A DNA stretch of 64,000 bases from Nocardioides sp. GY 10113 (GCF_004919105.1 NZ_STGK01000009.1:1-64000), one strand, 5' to 3'. Counted from the first letter of the stretch, positions 36,405-46,606 are shown. Made by a program: numbers and translations. The notes: a model not told the origin generated them from the sequence alone.

Positions 36405-37354
36405 CGCGCCCCCAGGAGCGCGGCGCCCAGCGCGGCGACCGGGACGTCGCGCGGCACCAGGGTGAGCCGGGCGGCCAGGTCGAGCGAGCGCAGGAACTCC
36501 GAGCCCGCGGCCTGGTCGTTCAGCGCCCACGCGACGGCCGCGTGCAGCCGGCTGCCGACCTGCGCGACGCCGCCGCCGAGCACGATCGACTCCGCGTCGA
36601 CGGTGAGCGCGACGAGGCGCACGGCATCCGCGACCCGGGTCGCGAAGGCGTCCCGGACCGCGATCGCCGCGCCGTCGCCGGCGGCCGCCGCATCGAAGAG
36701 CGCCTGCGCCGGCGGGACGCCGGCCGCGCCGGGCCAGGCGGCGGCCAGCGCGGAGCCCGAGGCCGCGGTCTCCAAGCAGCCCCGCTGACCGCAGGCGCAG
36801 GGCAGCCTCTGCGGGTCGACGGGGATGTGGCCGATCTCGCCGGCGGCGTTGCCGCTGCCCCGGCGGAGCCGGCCGTCCAGCACGAAGGCGGCGGCCAAGC
36901 CGGTGCCCAGGCTGACGTAGGCGAGATCCCGGCGGCCGGTGACCGCGGCGACGCCGAGCGCTGCGGCGTTCACGTCGTTGTCCACGGCCACGGCGGTGCC
37001 GAGGCGGTCGGCGAGCAGGTCGCGCAGCGGGAACCGGTCGCCGTCGATGCCGAGGTTCACGGCGTGGGACAGCGTGCCGGCCTCCGCGTCCACCAGGCCC
37101 GGTACGCCGACGCCGACCGCGCCGATCAGCGGCGCGCCGGCCCGGGACCGGAGGGCGTCCACGACGGCACCGGCGGCCGCGACGACGTCCGCGCCGCCCC
37201 GCGGCGTGCTCACCCGGACCTCGGCGACCACGCGGCCGTCGGGGCCGGCGGCGACGCCGAGCATCTTGGTGGCGCCGATGTCGATCCCGACGCTCAGGCC
37301 GACCGCGGCCCCGGTGGTCGCGCCACCGCTCCTCACGACACTCGGCGCCGTCAC
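36401..37354 (-). CDS. ROK-family sugar kinase (probable GlcNAc kinase)
   Basis: A 317-residue kinase without an HTH domain. The phosphate motif is GIDIGATKMLG, the catalytic Asp lies in VDNDVNAAALG, and the ROK zinc site CACGQRGCLE with AGEIGHIPVD is intact. Given nagA and nagB downstream and the hexosaminidase upstream, the likely substrate is GlcNAc released inside the cell, phosphorylated at O6. The family also includes glucose and mannose kinases. It starts at GTG overlapping the hexosaminidase stop (GTGA). Confidence 0.9.
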   Translation of the reverse strand: MTAPSVVRSGGATTGAAVGLSVGIDIGATKMLGVAAGPDGRVVAEVRVSTPRGGADVVAAAGAVVDALRSRAGAPLIGAVGVGVPGLVDAEAGTLSHAVNLGIDGDRFPLRDLLADRLGTAVAVDNDVNAAALGVAAVTGRRDLAYVSLGTGLAAAFVLDGRLRRGSGNAAGEIGHIPVDPQRLPCACGQRGCLETAASGSALAAAWPGAAGVPPAQALFDAAAAGDGAAIAVRDAFATRVADAVRLVALTVDAESIVLGGGVAQVGSRLHAAVAWALNDQAAGSEFLRSLDLAARLTLVPRDVPVAALGAALLGAR

Positions 37355-38802
37355 CGGTCCCACCCCGCCTCTCGCATGAGCTCCTCGACCGCCGCGATCA
37401 CGGGAGCGGCGTTGCCCCGGGTGCAGATCCGCGCCGGCGGCCGCTCCGGCCCCTCGTCCGACCAGCCGGTCCGCGGCCCCGGCCAGCCCCACTCCACGAC
37501 CAGCGCGGGTCGGGCGGCCGCGAGCATCGCGCCGATCTCGGGCCGGCGGTGCGCGTCGCGCACCTGGACCACCAGCGGGCCGTGGCCGTCCGGCACCGGC
37601 TCGCCCGGGGCGACGACCAGGTCGGGCTCGACGCCCCACCGGCCGGCGCCGACGGCGATGTTGGCCGGCGTGTCGACGCTGACCACGACCGCGCCCCGCA
37701 GGTCGGGCAGCGTCCCCTCGGCGATCAGCGCGCCGCGGGCGGCGGCGCGCACCCGCCCGGGGTCGGGGACCGCGGGAATCGTGGCGCCGGCCTGCGACGT
37801 ACCCGGCGTGGCCACGCGGAGCCGGTCCACGCGCCCCGCGGCGTCCCTCAGCCGCGCCAGCGGGAGCCGTCCGTCGGCGACGGCGGCCACGATCGATGCC
37901 TGGATCTCGCGGATCAGCGCGGCGTCCTTGTCGGGGCCGACGCAGAGCAGGTCGGCACCGGCGCCGAGCGCCAGCACGGCCGCCTCGGCGATGCCCCGGC
38001 CGGCGGCGCCCTCGCCGGAGGCGCCCGCCATGTCCAGCGCGTCGCTGACGATCGCGCCGTCGAAGCCGAGCGCGCGGAGCCGGTCCAGGATCGGCGCCGA
38101 GAAGGTCGCCGGCCGGTCGGGGTCCAGCGCCGGCACGACCAGGTGGGAGGTCATCACCGAGGCGGCGCCGGCCCCGATCGCGGCCGCGAACGGCGGCAGC
38201 TCGCGCGTGGCCAGCGTCTCCGCGTCGGCGTCGAGGACCGGCAGCGTCAGGTGGCTGTCCTGCGCGGTGTCGCCGTGGCCCGGGAAGTGCTTGACGCAGG
38301 CGGCGACGCCGGCCGACTGCACGCCCCGCACCCAGGCCGCCACGTGCCGGGCGACGAGATCGGGGGTCGCGCCGAAGCTGCGGGTCCCGATCACGGGGTT
38401 GTCGGGGTGGGAGTTGACGTCGGCGACGGGGCCGAGGTCGAGGTCGATCCCGAGCGCGGCGAGGTCGTCACCCACGGCCCGACCCGTCGCCTCGGTGAGG
38501 TCCACGTCGTCCACCGCGCCGAGCACGGCGGCGCCGAGCACGGGGCTCGCGGTGCCGGTGTGCAGCCGGGTGACGTCGCCGCCCTCCTCGTCGACGGCGA
38601 CCAGCGCGCCGGGCCGGGCGGAGCGGACGGCGTCGACCAGCGCGGCGGTCTCGGCGCGCGTTCCGGTCAGGTTCGAGCCGAAGAGGCAGACGCCGCCGAG
38701 CCCGTCGGCGAGCAGGTCGCGCCACTCGGCGGGCAGGGTCGGCCCGGCGAAGGAGGCGAGCAGCACGCGCAGGGCCAGCGCCTCCGCGGAGGGCGCGGTC
38801 AT
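37351..38802 (-). CDS. nagZ: Glycoside hydrolase family 3 beta-N-acetylglucosaminidase
   Basis: A 483-residue GH3 enzyme that would release GlcNAc from chito-oligosaccharides or muropeptides. The NagZ-type signature KHFPGHGDTAQDSH (about residue 180) supplies the His/Asp acid-base pair of N-acetylglucosaminidases, and the nucleophile Asp is in IVSDALDMAG. It has no signal peptide or lipobox, so it should act in the cytoplasm on imported oligosaccharides. The C-terminal 130 residues form a second alpha/beta domain. The start shares ATGA with the permease stop. Confidence 0.92.
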   Translation of the reverse strand: MTAPSAEALALRVLLASFAGPTLPAEWRDLLADGLGGVCLFGSNLTGTRAETAALVDAVRSARPGALVAVDEEGGDVTRLHTGTASPVLGAAVLGAVDDVDLTEATGRAVGDDLAALGIDLDLGPVADVNSHPDNPVIGTRSFGATPDLVARHVAAWVRGVQSAGVAACVKHFPGHGDTAQDSHLTLPVLDADAETLATRELPPFAAAIGAGAASVMTSHLVVPALDPDRPATFSAPILDRLRALGFDGAIVSDALDMAGASGEGAAGRGIAEAAVLALGAGADLLCVGPDKDAALIREIQASIVAAVADGRLPLARLRDAAGRVDRLRVATPGTSQAGATIPAVPDPGRVRAAARGALIAEGTLPDLRGAVVVSVDTPANIAVGAGRWGVEPDLVVAPGEPVPDGHGPLVVQVRDAHRRPEIGAMLAAARPALVVEWGWPGPRTGWSDEGPERPPARICTRGNAAPVIAAVEELMREAGWDR

Positions 38803-39641
38803 CCCTTCACCGCCCCGGCGGTCAGCCCGGAGACCATCCGGCGCTGGACGATCATGAAGAAGATGACGACCGGGATCGTGATCAGCGTCGAGCCGGCCAT
38901 GATCGCCGCCCAGTCCACGCCGCGGCTGCGGGACTCGGAGAACCCGATCAGCCAGACCGGCAGCGTCTCCTTGGCCGGGTCGGTCATCACCACCAGCGCG
39001 AGGGTGAACTCGTTCCAGGCCTGGATGAAGCCGAAGAGGCCGGTGGCGACCAGGCCGGGCGCCAGCAGCGGCAGCGTGACCGTGAAGAAGGCGCGCACCC
39101 GGGAGCAGCCGTCGACCATCGCGGCCTCCTCGAGCTCACGCGGCACGCCGTCCACGAACCCGCGCAGCGTCCACACGGTGAACGGCAGCACGGCGGCGAC
39201 GTAGACGAGCGTCAGGCCGATGATCGAGTTCAGCAGACCGAAGCCCTCGAGCATCTTGTACTGGCTGATGAACAGCCCCTCGGCGGGGATCATCTGGATC
39301 AGCAGCAGGGTCATGATGAAGGAGCGGCGGCCGCGGAACCGGAACCGGCTGACCGCGACGGCGGCGAGGAACGCGAAGAGCAGCGCGACGCCGACCGTGA
39401 GCAGGGTGACCATCAGGCTCGTGGTCAGCGCGTCGCGGAACGCGTCGCCGGCGAGCACCCGCCGGTAGGCGTCCAGGTTGCCCCCGGTGGGGAACCAGAC
39501 CTGCTCGGTGCCGCGGATCTCGTTGCGGGGCAGGAAGGAGCGGGAGACCATCCAGTAGACCGGGAAGACGCTGATCACCAGCACCATCAGGCCGACCGCG
39601 TTGGCGGCGTACCGGACCGGGGTCGGGGTACGACGGGCCAT
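38799..39641 (-). CDS. Carbohydrate ABC transporter permease (MalG type)
   Basis: A 280-residue membrane subunit with six predicted segments. The cytoplasmic coupling motif for the ATPase is ELEEAAMVDGCSRVRAFFTVTLPLLAPG, matching the EAA loop of CUT1 sugar importers. It pairs with the MalF-type permease immediately upstream (TGATG junction) and the ATPase encoded at 43334. Role: importing the amino-sugar oligosaccharide used by the downstream enzymes. Confidence 0.94.
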   Translation of the reverse strand: MARRTPTPVRYAANAVGLMVLVISVFPVYWMVSRSFLPRNEIRGTEQVWFPTGGNLDAYRRVLAGDAFRDALTTSLMVTLLTVGVALLFAFLAAVAVSRFRFRGRRSFIMTLLLIQMIPAEGLFISQYKMLEGFGLLNSIIGLTLVYVAAVLPFTVWTLRGFVDGVPRELEEAAMVDGCSRVRAFFTVTLPLLAPGLVATGLFGFIQAWNEFTLALVVMTDPAKETLPVWLIGFSESRSRGVDWAAIMAGSTLITIPVVIFFMIVQRRMVSGLTAGAVKG

Positions 39642-40660
39642 CAGTCGTCCTCCTCCTGCTTGAGCATCATGCGGATGTAGGGGGCGGTGATCACGACCGT
39701 CAGGACGAGCATGAACATCGCGGCGGCGGCGGCGAGGCCGAACTCGCCGCCCTTGATGCCGAGCGAGTAGATGTAGGTGCCCAGCAGGTTGGTGTCGCGG
39801 GTGATGCCGCCGGCCTTCTGCAGCGTGTAGATCTGGGTGAAGACCCGCAGGTCCCAGATCAGCTGGAGCAGCAGGACGACGAGCAGCACCGGCCGGATCG
39901 AGGGCAGCACCACGTGGCGGAACCGCTGCCAGGGCCCGGCGCCGTCGATCTCGGCGGCCTCGAGCACGTCGTCGGAGACCTGGGTGAGTGCGGCGTAGAG
40001 GGTGAAGACCACGAACGGCACGCTCATCCAGACCACGACGATGGTGGCCACCATGAAGAACGAGAGCGGGTGCAGCAGCCAGGAGTGGCCGGCGTAGTCG
40101 CCGCCGAGCTCGACCAGCACCCAGTTGACCAAGCCGTACTCGGTGTCGAAGAGGAACTGCCAGATCGTCATCGCGGCGACCACCGGCGTGGCCCAGGCCA
40201 GCAACAGGCCGACCTGGGCGGCGACGCGGACCCAGCCGCTCATCCGGGCCATCAGGACGGCGATGCCCATGCCCAGGCCGAGCGTCAGCCCGGCGTTGAC
40301 GAAGCAGAAGGCGACGGTGCGCCCGACGACGGCCCACAGGTAGGGATCGGTGAGCAGCGCGCGGTAGTTGCCCAGGCCGATCCACTCGGGCGGCTGGCCG
40401 AACTGCTGGGCCAGCCCGAACTCCTGGACGGAGAGGACGACCTGCCGCACCAGCGGGTAGCCGAGCGCGAGGACCAGCAGCGCGGTGGCCGGCAGCACCA
40501 GCCCGATCGGCAGCGGCGTACGTCGGGCGGCGCGCCCGCGCGACGCGGTTCTTCCCCCTCGTGGGCTCCTGGTCACGGGGCCATCCTGGTCGGCGCGGTC
40601 CGCTCTCGGACCCCGGGTGCGGGTGCGCCGGGAGGTCCCGGCAGGACTGGTGGTGGTCAC
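39641..40660 (-). CDS. Carbohydrate ABC transporter permease (MalF type)
   Basis: A 339-residue partner permease with six membrane segments after a basic cytoplasmic N terminus of about 50 residues. The EAA loop is VLEAAEIDGAGPWQRFRHVVLPSIRPV. I choose the GTG at 40660 because GGGAG lies six bases upstream; an earlier ATG at 40714 is possible. It is separated from the binding-protein gene by 79 bp containing a hairpin, which can set their expression ratio. Confidence 0.93.
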   Translation of the reverse strand: MTTTSPAGTSRRTRTRGPRADRADQDGPVTRSPRGGRTASRGRAARRTPLPIGLVLPATALLVLALGYPLVRQVVLSVQEFGLAQQFGQPPEWIGLGNYRALLTDPYLWAVVGRTVAFCFVNAGLTLGLGMGIAVLMARMSGWVRVAAQVGLLLAWATPVVAAMTIWQFLFDTEYGLVNWVLVELGGDYAGHSWLLHPLSFFMVATIVVVWMSVPFVVFTLYAALTQVSDDVLEAAEIDGAGPWQRFRHVVLPSIRPVLLVVLLLQLIWDLRVFTQIYTLQKAGGITRDTNLLGTYIYSLGIKGGEFGLAAAAAMFMLVLTVVITAPYIRMMLKQEEDD

Positions 40661-40683
40661 GTGCGGCTCCCGTGAGGGGACGC

Positions 40684-40712
40684 GGCCCGGGCGAGGATCT
40701 CCCGCCCGGGCC
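40684..40712 (-). terminator. Intercistronic hairpin between binding protein and permease genes
   Basis: Ten-base perfect arms (GGCCCGGGCG and CGCCCGGGCC) with a nine-base loop lie just after the binding-protein stop. In sugar ABC operons such stems commonly protect or attenuate mRNA so that binding protein outnumbers permease. This role is inferred. Confidence 0.65.
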
Positions 40713-40724
40713 ACGGCCCAGCTC

Positions 40725-40749
40725 GATCAGTTCAGCGGATCAGTTCAGC
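40725..40749. repeat. 13-bp duplication at the binding-protein stop codon
   Basis: GATCAGTTCAGC occurs at 40725-40736 and again at 40738-40749. The second copy contains the reverse complement of the gene's final Leu-Asn and stop codons, so the end of the gene has been duplicated just downstream. Confidence 0.75.
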
Positions 40750-42002
40750 TCGTCGGTGATCCGCTCGTCGGCCTCGGCCGCGAGGGTCGTGACGTCGCCG
40801 CCCTGGGCGATCTCGCTGAACAGGTCCTCCAGGATCCGGGTGCCCTCGACGGTCGCCCAGTTCGCGGCGGCCGGGGTGAGCTTGGCGTTCGACGCGGCCG
40901 CGATGGTGGCCTGCGCGAACTCGTCGTCGCCGAGCAGGCTGGCCAGCGACTCCCGGGCCGGGGTGAGGCCCTGAGCGGCCATCAGGCCCTGGTACTCGTC
41001 GCTGAGCATCAGCGCGAGGGCCTCGCGGGCGAGGTCCTGGTTGGGGGACTTGGCCGGCACGGCGATGTCGGAGCCGCCGAGCAGCACCGGGGCGGGCTGG
41101 CCGTCGGAGCCGGGCAGCGCGAAGACGCCGATCTGGTCGGCCAGCTTCGGGCAACCGCTGTCGGGGTCGGCGAGCATGCCGTAGACCCAGCCCGGGCGGG
41201 ACATCATCGCGACCTTGCCGGCGCAGAACGGGGTGACCGGGTCGGCCTCGTTGGCGTCGGCCGGGGCGCCGGAGGCCTCGGTGAAGAGCTTCTGGACGGT
41301 GGCCAGGCCGGCGAGGGACTCGTCGCTGGACAGGGTGCCCGCCCAGCCGTCGCCCTCCGGCGCGGCGAAGTCGCCGCCGGCGTCCCACAGGAACGCGGCG
41401 CCGTCGCGCCAGTCCTGGCCGGGCAGCCAGTAGCCGGAGAAGTCCTTGGCGCCGTCGGCCTTCTTCAGGGTGATCGCGGCGTCGACGAACTCGTCCATCG
41501 TGGTCGGCACGTCGACGCCGGCCTTCTTGAACAGGTCCTTGCGGTAGAAGACGTACGTCGAGCCCGCGTAGTACGGCACCGCGAAGGTCTTGCCGTCCAC
41601 GGTCGCACCGTCGACGAAGCCGCCGAGCAGGTCGTCGCCGCCGAGGTCGTCGAGGTCACCGGTCAGGTCGCTGAACGCACCGGCGGTGGTGAAGGTCGGG
41701 GCCTGGGTGTTGCCGACCTCGACGATGTCGGGGGTCTGGTCCTCCGAGGACAGCGCGGTGGTGAGCCGCTCGACGAGACCGTCCCACTCCTGCTCCTGGA
41801 TGGTCAGGGTGGAGCCGGGGTTCTGCTCCTCGAACGTCTCCTTCAGCCAGTCGCGAGCCTCCTGCGGGGTGTCCGCACCGTTGAGCCAGACGACGAGGTC
41901 GGCGGTCTCGGGACCGCCGTCGGCCTCGGTGTCGTCCGACCCGCACGCCGCGGTCGCGCCCAGCAGGGCGGTGACGGCCGCCAGGGCCAGGGTCTTCTTC
42001 AT
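40740..42002 (-). CDS. Sugar ABC transporter substrate-binding lipoprotein
   Basis: A 420-residue extracytoplasmic binding protein of the CUT1 group. The signal peptide MKKTLALAAVTALLGATAAC ends in a lipobox with Cys20 as the lipidated residue, followed by an acidic linker. The mature part shows the family pattern: LVVWLNGADTPQEARDWL, PDIVEVGNTQAP, YAGSTYVFYRKDLFKKAGV and WVYGMLADPDSG. The operon context indicates GlcNAc, chitobiose or related oligosaccharides, as for the DasA/NgcE type. It follows the ROK repressor by 88 bp. Confidence 0.94.
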   Translation of the reverse strand: MKKTLALAAVTALLGATAACGSDDTEADGGPETADLVVWLNGADTPQEARDWLKETFEEQNPGSTLTIQEQEWDGLVERLTTALSSEDQTPDIVEVGNTQAPTFTTAGAFSDLTGDLDDLGGDDLLGGFVDGATVDGKTFAVPYYAGSTYVFYRKDLFKKAGVDVPTTMDEFVDAAITLKKADGAKDFSGYWLPGQDWRDGAAFLWDAGGDFAAPEGDGWAGTLSSDESLAGLATVQKLFTEASGAPADANEADPVTPFCAGKVAMMSRPGWVYGMLADPDSGCPKLADQIGVFALPGSDGQPAPVLLGGSDIAVPAKSPNQDLAREALALMLSDEYQGLMAAQGLTPARESLASLLGDDEFAQATIAAASNAKLTPAAANWATVEGTRILEDLFSEIAQGGDVTTLAAEADERITDELN

Positions 42003-42090
42003 GCGCACCGTGTGTTCCTCTGCTTCCTTGACGGGACGCGGCTCCGGGAGCGGACCGCGTGATCGGTGGAGTCGTTGGCTCCGAGAGGGG

Positions 42091-43227
42091 TCACGAGACC
42101 CCGAGCTCGCCGGCGAGGACCAGACCGGTCGCGCCGACGAGGACTCCGTCGTCGCCGAGCTTGGCTGCCCGGACCACGAACTCTTCTGCGGTGACCGGCA
42201 TGACCCGTGCCCGCACGGTGTCACCGGCCACCCGTGCCAGCGGGTCGACCAGGTCGGCCGGACCGCTGAGCACCAGCTCACCGAGGTTGAGCGAGGCCAC
42301 GACCGGCGCGACGGCCTCGCCGAGGATCCGGCCGGCTTCGGCCAGCACCTCCCCGGCGGCGGGCGCCCCCGCGGCGGCAGCCATCCGGCGACGCAGGCGC
42401 GGCACGGCCAGGAACGTCTCCAGGCAGCCGCGGCGGCCACAGGCACAGTCGTCCCCGTCGGGGTCGACCACCACGTGGCCGATCTCGCCGGCCGCGCCGT
42501 GGTGGCCGTGCAGCACCGTGCCGCCGAGCACCAGGCCGGCACCGACGCCGGTGCTCAACCGCATCAGCATCAGTCCGCCCTCGTCGCCGCCGCCGAACGT
42601 GTACTCCCCCACGACCGCGGTGTTGGCGTCGTTCGCGACGTAGACGGCCTGGCCCAGCGCCTCGCCCAGGCGGGCGGCCAGGGGGACGTCGTGCCAGCCC
42701 AGGTTCGGCGCGTCGACGACGACGCCGTCGCGGCTGACCACACCGGGGGTGGCCACGCCGATGCCGAGCAGCGGGCGGTCGCTCTGCGCGACCAGGTGCG
42801 CCGCGAGGCCCTCCACCGCGACCACCGCGTCGTCGCCGCGGCGGCCCTCGAGCGGCCGGGACTCGCGGGCGACGACCTCGCCGGTCAGCGTGAGCACCGC
42901 GCCGACGACCTGGTCGTCGACGGAGAGGTCGATGGCGACCACGTGCTTGGCGTCCGCGACGAGACCGACCAGCGTCGGGGGCTTGCCGACCCGGCTCTCG
43001 GCCGGCGCGCCGAGCTCGACGACCAGGCCCTCCTCGAGCAGCCCGGCGACCAGGTCGGAGACCGTGACCCGGGTCAGGCCGGTGCTGCGGGCCAGGTCGG
43101 CGCGGCTCGCGGGCCCGGCGCTGAACAGGTGCTGGAGCAGCATCGACTGGTGGTGACGACGCGAGTCGGCACGGTCGAGCTTGGTCCGCTCACGCAGCGG
43201 ACGCTCGGTGGGGCTTCTCCAGGACAT
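42091..43227 (-). CDS. ROK-family transcriptional repressor (NagC-like)
   Basis: A 378-residue regulator with an N-terminal winged HTH (about 20-80: MLLQHLFSAGPASRADLARSTGLTRVTVSDLV) followed by a ROK sugar-binding domain. The zinc motif CACGRRGCLE, AGEIGHVVVDPDG, and the VANDANTAVVG segment are intact. Members sense sugars or sugar phosphates and repress uptake genes. It heads the leftward amino-sugar unit and diverges from the ATPase gene, so a single operator region could govern both directions. Confidence 0.93.
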   Translation of the reverse strand: MSWRSPTERPLRERTKLDRADSRRHHQSMLLQHLFSAGPASRADLARSTGLTRVTVSDLVAGLLEEGLVVELGAPAESRVGKPPTLVGLVADAKHVVAIDLSVDDQVVGAVLTLTGEVVARESRPLEGRRGDDAVVAVEGLAAHLVAQSDRPLLGIGVATPGVVSRDGVVVDAPNLGWHDVPLAARLGEALGQAVYVANDANTAVVGEYTFGGGDEGGLMLMRLSTGVGAGLVLGGTVLHGHHGAAGEIGHVVVDPDGDDCACGRRGCLETFLAVPRLRRRMAAAAGAPAAGEVLAEAGRILGEAVAPVVASLNLGELVLSGPADLVDPLARVAGDTVRARVMPVTAEEFVVRAAKLGDDGVLVGATGLVLAGELGVS

Positions 43228-43231
43228 GTTT

Positions 43232-43250
43232 GTTAGTTCAGCACACTTAC
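43232..43250. promoter_or_regulatory. Candidate ROK repressor operator
   Basis: GTTAGTT-CAGCA-CACTTAC is an imperfect palindrome (five of seven arm positions pair) in the 106-bp divergent region, immediately upstream of the repressor's ATG. It lies in the only AT-rich patch, next to a TATATA-like stretch that may serve as a -10 element. The position fits autoregulation plus control of the ATPase gene. Confidence 0.5.
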
Positions 43251-43333
43251 ATATACGGTGGCAAGCACTTCAGAGATCCGGATCACATGAGAGCCTCGCC
43301 ACGCCGAGCGTGGCGGCCCCCGAGGAGGCAGTG

Positions 43334-44416
<1,083 letters not shown>

Positions 44417-44515
44417 CCGGGGCGGCAGGCGCGGGTACATTGCCGGGTACGTGCCGCGGGCGCACGGGGGGCGCGGTCCGCGACACCGACCCAGCACCCT
44501 GCCGCGGGAGTCCGG

Positions 44516-46606
44516 ATGCCGCCTCGTCGTACGACGATCCTCCTGGGCGGCGCGCTCGCCGCCGTCCTGCTGACCGCCGGTGCGCCGGCCGCCGCGGCAT
44601 CCCGGGCGACGTCCGCGGCGGACGACCCCCGCGTGGCGCTCCCGGTGACCGCGTCCGCGGTCAGCGACGCGACGACGGTGCTCTCCGTCCCGGTGCCGAC
44701 GGGCGTCGAGCCGGTCGCGCTGACCGCGCGGCTCAGCGCGCCGGACGACTGGTCGGGCCGGGTCGCCTTCTCCGCCGACGGACGCCCGCTGAGCACCGCC
44801 CGGGTCCCCGGCCCCGAGCGCGTGCGGGTGCCGCTGGACCGCGCGCCGCTGACCGACGAGCACACGATCGAGATCGAGATCGCGCCGCGCACCGCGGCGG
44901 CGGAGCGCACGGACGCCTGCTACACGCCGACCCGCCTGGTCACCCTCGACGACGTCGAGCTCGCCTTCACCGGCGACGAGAAGGTTCCGGACACGGTCGC
45001 GGACTTCCTTCCCGTCTACGCCGACACCGTGGACGTGAAGGTCGCCGACGACGCCGACCCCGACCTGCTGGCTGCGGGGCTGACCGCGGTCGCCTCCGTC
45101 GGCGCGGTGACCAGCGACGCGACGACGGTGCGGCTGCGCGGCGAGTCGACCCCCACCCCCATGGGGCCGGGCAACCGCGTGATCGACCTGGTCGCCGGCA
45201 GCGGTGACGCGGTGACCAGCATCGGCCGTGTCGACGGCGTGCCGACGCTCACCATCGAGGGCTCTCCGGACGCCCTCCTCGGGGCGTCCCGGGCGCTCGG
45301 CAACGAGGCGTTGGCCCTGGCCGACGCCGCCGAGACCACCGGCCTGACGGCGAGCGCCGGCGAGCCCGGCACCCGCTCGGAGGTGACGCTGGACGATCTC
45401 GGCTACCCCGAGCTCGACCTGGCCGGCTGGGGGCAGTCGGAGGCCTTCCTGTCGGTGCGGCAGGACGCGTTCGGCGGGCCCGTCTCCAGCCTCGACCTGC
45501 ACCTGGTCGGCGCCCACACCGCGCTCCCGGACGACGCCCGCGGGCAGCTCGACGTGTACGTGAACGACACCCTGGTCACCTCCGCGGCGCTGACCGAGGA
45601 CCCCGCCCTCGACCTGGAGGCAGAGATCCCCTCCGGCCTGCTGCGGGGCGAGAACGCCGTCCGCCTGGCGCTCAGCACCGCGCCGCCGACGGGCGACTGC
45701 GACGGGCCGGCCTTCCAGCTCCCGTTCGAGCTGACCATCGACGGCGCCGAGTCGACGGTCGAGGCGAAGCAGGGAGAGGCCGAACCGGGCTTCGCGGCGT
45801 TCCCGCAGGCGCTCGGCGGCACCCTGGCCGTCGGCCTGCCGGACGCCGAGCCCCTCGACGCGGCCTCCGACGCGGCCCGGATCCTGATTTCGCTGCAGCG
45901 CGCGGCCTCCCAGCCGCTGGTGGTCGAGACCCTCAGCACCGACGCGTTCCTCGACGACGACCGGCCCGGCCTCCTGGTCGGTGCCGACGAGGAGAGCAGC
46001 CGCGCCCTGTCGGCCCCGCTCCGGCTCTCGGAGACCCGCGAGGTGACGGACGGCGAGCAGACCTTCACGGTCGGCACCGACACCCCCTACGCCGCGCTCG
46101 AGGCCTTCCAGGACGACGGTCGCGACGTGCTGCTGCTCGGGTCCTGGTCGAGCGAGGGCACCGCCCCGGACCTGACGGCCCGCCTCGCCGCCGCGGTCGG
46201 CGAGGAGCAGTGGAGCACGCTCTCCGGCGACCTGCTGGTGACGACGCCCGACGAGGACCCGATCGCCCTCGACTCCGCATCGGTGGCCGCGCAGCAACCG
46301 GGCGACGACGGCATCGGCCGCGGCTGGTGGTGGGTGGTGCTCGCGCTGGTGGCGCTGACCGTGCTGGTGGCGGTGCGGGCGGTGATCGCCCGGCGCCGGA
46401 CCGACGACCCGCCGCTGCCGCCCGAGGCGGACACCGGCGACGCACCGGGCCCCGCCCCGGGGACCCCCGGAACGGGCGCCGAGGCCGGCGCCGACACCAG
46501 CACGGACACCGCCACCGAGACCAGCACCGAGACCAGCACCGAGACCAGCACCGAGACCAGCACCGAGACCAGCACCGAGACCAGCACCGAGGGCCGGACG
46601 GACTGA
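44516..46606 (+). CDS. BcsB-like secreted, membrane-anchored protein
   Basis: A 696-residue protein with a signal peptide (about 1-28), a large extracytoplasmic region and one C-terminal membrane segment (GWWWVVLALVALTVLVAV, about 605-622). The extracytoplasmic part has the alternating carbohydrate-binding and flavodoxin-like pattern of cellulose synthase subunit BcsB; the clearest match is LDVYVNDTLVTSAALTED, then IPSGLLRGENAVRLALS. A cytoplasmic tail ends in six TSTE repeats. No BcsA-type synthase is adjacent, so a role in cellulose is unproven. A cyclic-di-GMP protein gene follows on the same strand. GGGAG precedes the ATG. Confidence 0.82.
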   Translation: MPPRRTTILLGGALAAVLLTAGAPAAAASRATSAADDPRVALPVTASAVSDATTVLSVPVPTGVEPVALTARLSAPDDWSGRVAFSADGRPLSTARVPGPERVRVPLDRAPLTDEHTIEIEIAPRTAAAERTDACYTPTRLVTLDDVELAFTGDEKVPDTVADFLPVYADTVDVKVADDADPDLLAAGLTAVASVGAVTSDATTVRLRGESTPTPMGPGNRVIDLVAGSGDAVTSIGRVDGVPTLTIEGSPDALLGASRALGNEALALADAAETTGLTASAGEPGTRSEVTLDDLGYPELDLAGWGQSEAFLSVRQDAFGGPVSSLDLHLVGAHTALPDDARGQLDVYVNDTLVTSAALTEDPALDLEAEIPSGLLRGENAVRLALSTAPPTGDCDGPAFQLPFELTIDGAESTVEAKQGEAEPGFAAFPQALGGTLAVGLPDAEPLDAASDAARILISLQRAASQPLVVETLSTDAFLDDDRPGLLVGADEESSRALSAPLRLSETREVTDGEQTFTVGTDTPYAALEAFQDDGRDVLLLGSWSSEGTAPDLTARLAAAVGEEQWSTLSGDLLVTTPDEDPIALDSASVAAQQPGDDGIGRGWWWVVLALVALTVLVAVRAVIARRRTDDPPLPPEADTGDAPGPAPGTPGTGAEAGADTSTDTATETSTETSTETSTETSTETSTETSTEGRTD
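46520..46591 (+). repeat. 12-bp in-frame tandem repeat encoding (Thr-Ser-Thr-Glu)n
   Basis: Six exact copies of ACCAGCACCGAG run head to tail, preceded by one degenerate copy (46508-46519). Each unit encodes Thr-Ser-Thr-Glu in the cytoplasmic tail of the BcsB-like protein. Unit length is a multiple of three, so slippage changes tail length without breaking the frame. Confidence 0.95.

Noticed and set aside
35262-36530. nagA extended 42 codons upstream
   Set aside because: The extra residues are Arg/Gly/Pro noise lying inside the ROK kinase gene; the ATGA overlap start at 36404 gives the normal protein length.
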